From: CAYRGG01 sp964423745
GTDB lineage: Bacteria; Pseudomonadota; Gammaproteobacteria; Competibacterales; Competibacteraceae
Direction: 5' to 3'
DNA: 61,599 nt
Assembly: GCA_964423745.1 (NCBI GenBank)
Contig: CAYRGG010000023.1
Location: forward strand, 1 to 61,599
Of the stretch, positions 59,932 to 61,599 are shown in pieces (position 1 is the stretch's first letter; each line of letters begins with the position of its first letter). The translations under genes were made by a program, and so were the position numbers. The notes beneath the pieces were generated by a model. The model was not told the origin of the DNA. It was given only the letters and a program-made list of their open reading frames with translations, and made no database searches.

Positions 59932-61351
59932 GGTCATCAAGCGGGGTAAGGCCCTCTCCGTCAACCCGTTAAAAACCAGTCAACCGGCCGGTGCAACGCT
60001 AGCTTTGCTGGGACTTGACCGCGCCATGCCAATGCTCCACGGCTCACAAGGTTGTACCGCGTTTGCCAAGGTGTTTTTTGTACGGCATTTTCGCGAACCC
60101 ATTCCCCTGCAGACCACGGCCATGGATCAGGTGTCCAGTATCATGGGCGCCGATGACAACCTCATCGAGGGTCTCAAAACCGTTTGTGAGAAAGCCAAAC
60201 CTGCGGTTGTCGGTGTGCTAACCACAGGTATTTCTGAAGTCCAGGGGGCGGATGTCAAGCGGGTTATAAAGAGTTTTCGGACACAATACCCAGAATTTCA
60301 AGACGTAAAAATCTTGATGGTTAGCACCCCAGACTTTGAAGGCTGTATGGAGAGTGGTTACAGCGAGGCAGTAACGGCCATGATCGACAGTTGGGTGCCT
60401 GCAGCAGAAACCTGCGCTACCAGTCCCGGACGGCGGCCGCGACAGATCAATGTGCTGTGTGGTTCACTACTGACGCCGGGAGACGTAGAAAGTTTAAAGG
60501 ATATTATCGAGAGTTTTGGTCTGTATCCGGTGATGATCCCAGATATTTCTGATTCCCTGGATGGCCATTTGACCGGTGATGATTTTAGTCCTGTGACCAA
60601 CGGTGGCACCCCCATGTCGGCCTTTGCCACCTTGGGGGACGCTGCAGCTACCCTGGTAGTGGGCGCCTCACTGTATGGGGCTGCCGATCTACTTTTGGAA
60701 CGCACTGGCGTTCCCGACCACCGGTTTGCCCACTTAATGGGATTAAAGGCCACCGATGACCTGGTGATGACCTTGGCGGGGATTTCCGGCAGTCGTGTAC
60801 CGGCCCGGTTGGAGCGGCATCGGGCGCAACTACAAGACACCCTATTAGACACCCACTTTATGCTAGGTCAGGCCCGTTTTGCCATAGCAGCCGACGGGGA
60901 TTTGCTCAATGCCTTCAGTCATCTGTTAAAGGAGATGGGTGCTGAGGTGGTGGCGGCAGTGGCGTCCAGTCGTACACCGATCTTAGAGCAGGTGCCTGTG
61001 GTCCAGGTTAAAATCGGTGATCTAGAAGATCTAGAACGTCTCGCTCGAACCCATAACGCTGAAGTAGTGATCGGCAGTTCCCATGCGGCGGAATCGGCCA
61101 AGCGTCTGGCCTTGCCTTTGGTACGGGCAGGTTTTCCCTTGTATGACCAGATCGGCGCTTATCAGCGTACTTGGATCGGTTATCGGGGTACCCGTCAGAC
61201 CCTATTCGACTTAGCCAATGTACTGCTGGAATCTTCCCATCACGAGATTGAACCTTATCATTCCTGCTATTCCCAAAAGCGGGATTATCGTCAAGAGGTA
61301 GCAAACCATGACTCTGCAAAGGCATCTGCGGATTGTGGCAGACCCCATTGA
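59924..61351 (+). CDS. nifN: FeMo-cofactor scaffold subunit NifN
   Basis: A 475-residue beta part of the NifEN scaffold, paralogous to NifK. The conserved Cys44 lies in MLHGSQGCTAFAKVFFVRHFREPIP. The frame stays open to 59879, but the ATG at 59924 gives the family N-terminus MAEVIKRGKALSVNPLK and has GAGG 6 nt upstream. The 3' end overlaps nifX by 44 bp. Confidence 0.95.
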   Translation: MAEVIKRGKALSVNPLKTSQPAGATLALLGLDRAMPMLHGSQGCTAFAKVFFVRHFREPIPLQTTAMDQVSSIMGADDNLIEGLKTVCEKAKPAVVGVLTTGISEVQGADVKRVIKSFRTQYPEFQDVKILMVSTPDFEGCMESGYSEAVTAMIDSWVPAAETCATSPGRRPRQINVLCGSLLTPGDVESLKDIIESFGLYPVMIPDISDSLDGHLTGDDFSPVTNGGTPMSAFATLGDAAATLVVGASLYGAADLLLERTGVPDHRFAHLMGLKATDDLVMTLAGISGSRVPARLERHRAQLQDTLLDTHFMLGQARFAIAADGDLLNAFSHLLKEMGAEVVAAVASSRTPILEQVPVVQVKIGDLEDLERLARTHNAEVVIGSSHAAESAKRLALPLVRAGFPLYDQIGAYQRTWIGYRGTRQTLFDLANVLLESSHHEIEPYHSCYSQKRDYRQEVANHDSAKASADCGRPH

Positions 61352-61599
61352 GGACTACCCCGTGAATCCGAGCTTCAAGGTAGCCTTTGCCACTACAGAC
61401 AGGAAACGAGTGAACCAGCATTTTGGTTCAGCTCAGACCTTTGTGATCTACTCGGTAAGCCAGGAACAGACAGCTCTAGTTGAAATTGCTGAATTTGGCG
61501 ATCTATCCCAGGATGGTCACGAAGATAAGCTGGCGACCAAATTCGATCTTTTGCAGGGCTGTGCTGCTGTGTATTGCCAAGCGGTGGGTGGTTCCGCCA
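61308..61599 (+). CDS. nifX: NifX, cut by the window edge
   Basis: The first 97 codons of NifX, a carrier of FeMo-cofactor precursor between NifB and NifEN. The ATG has AAGAGG 9 nt upstream, and the sequence shows the family segment FKVAFATTDRKRVNQHFGSAQTFVIY followed by KLATKFDLLQGCAAVYCQAVGG. It starts 44 bp inside nifN, in another frame. The gene continues beyond 61599. Confidence 0.9.
   Translation, partial: MTLQRHLRIVADPIEDYPVNPSFKVAFATTDRKRVNQHFGSAQTFVIYSVSQEQTALVEIAEFGDLSQDGHEDKLATKFDLLQGCAAVYCQAVGGSA

Noticed and set aside
1..61599. CRISPR array
   Set aside because: No run of regularly spaced short direct repeats was found; the only tandem repeat is the two-unit one at 49694.

Overview
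The window looks like a chromosome segment of a nitrogen-fixing gammaproteobacterium with moderate GC content. The case rests on the gene orders trpF-trpB-trpA-accD-folC-dedD-cvpA-purF-metZ and carA-carB-greA, and on an Azotobacter-like nif arrangement (nifHDK-nifT-nifY-DUF6129-flavodoxin-nifENX) with a divergent draT. An H-NS protein, a DUF29 gene and many insertion-sequence relics fit sulfur-oxidising Chromatiales/Thiotrichales-type genomes. That last placement is inference only.

Layout. 0-11 kb: an exported M15-type peptidase, then the trp/accD/folC/purF/metZ housekeeping run. 11-32 kb: mixed chromosomal genes, namely an MscS-type channel, a glutamine-synthetase-like enzyme, a giant DUF349 protein beside a membrane Ser/Thr kinase, an autotransporter-type barrel, a caspase-like lipoprotein, a sirtuin, three alpha/beta hydrolases, a K+ channel with RCK domains, an aldo/keto reductase, a FIST protein and trmB. 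32-40 kb: H-NS, tRNA-Gly, dapB, carAB, greA, tRNA-Val. 40-50 kb: an accessory island full of decayed mobile DNA: a DUF29 gene cut by an IS605-type end plus a structured RNA-like segment, a truncated DDE transposase, two IS1634-type relics and an IS5-type element. These relics enclose an endonuclease/exonuclease/phosphatase-fold protein and a two-gene operon for a coiled-coil protein and a large propeller-like protein of unknown function. 50-61.6 kb: argA, draT and the nif cluster, cut by the window edge inside nifX.

Four copies of a 141-144 bp near-palindromic element with 3-bp TTA/TAA target duplications are scattered through the housekeeping part. They form a non-autonomous (MITE-like) family. 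One sits exactly on the accD stop codon, one abuts tRNA-Gly, and a 12-nt relic of its terminus forms part of the sequence at the trpF start.

The nif genes form a coherent unit. A sigma-54 promoter with a perfect NifA-type upstream site (inside divergent draT) drives nifH. NifDK/NifH form nitrogenase, NifE/N/X/Y handle FeMo-cofactor assembly and carriage, flavodoxin supplies electrons, and DraT can switch NifH off at Arg101, which is present. No draG is visible in the window.
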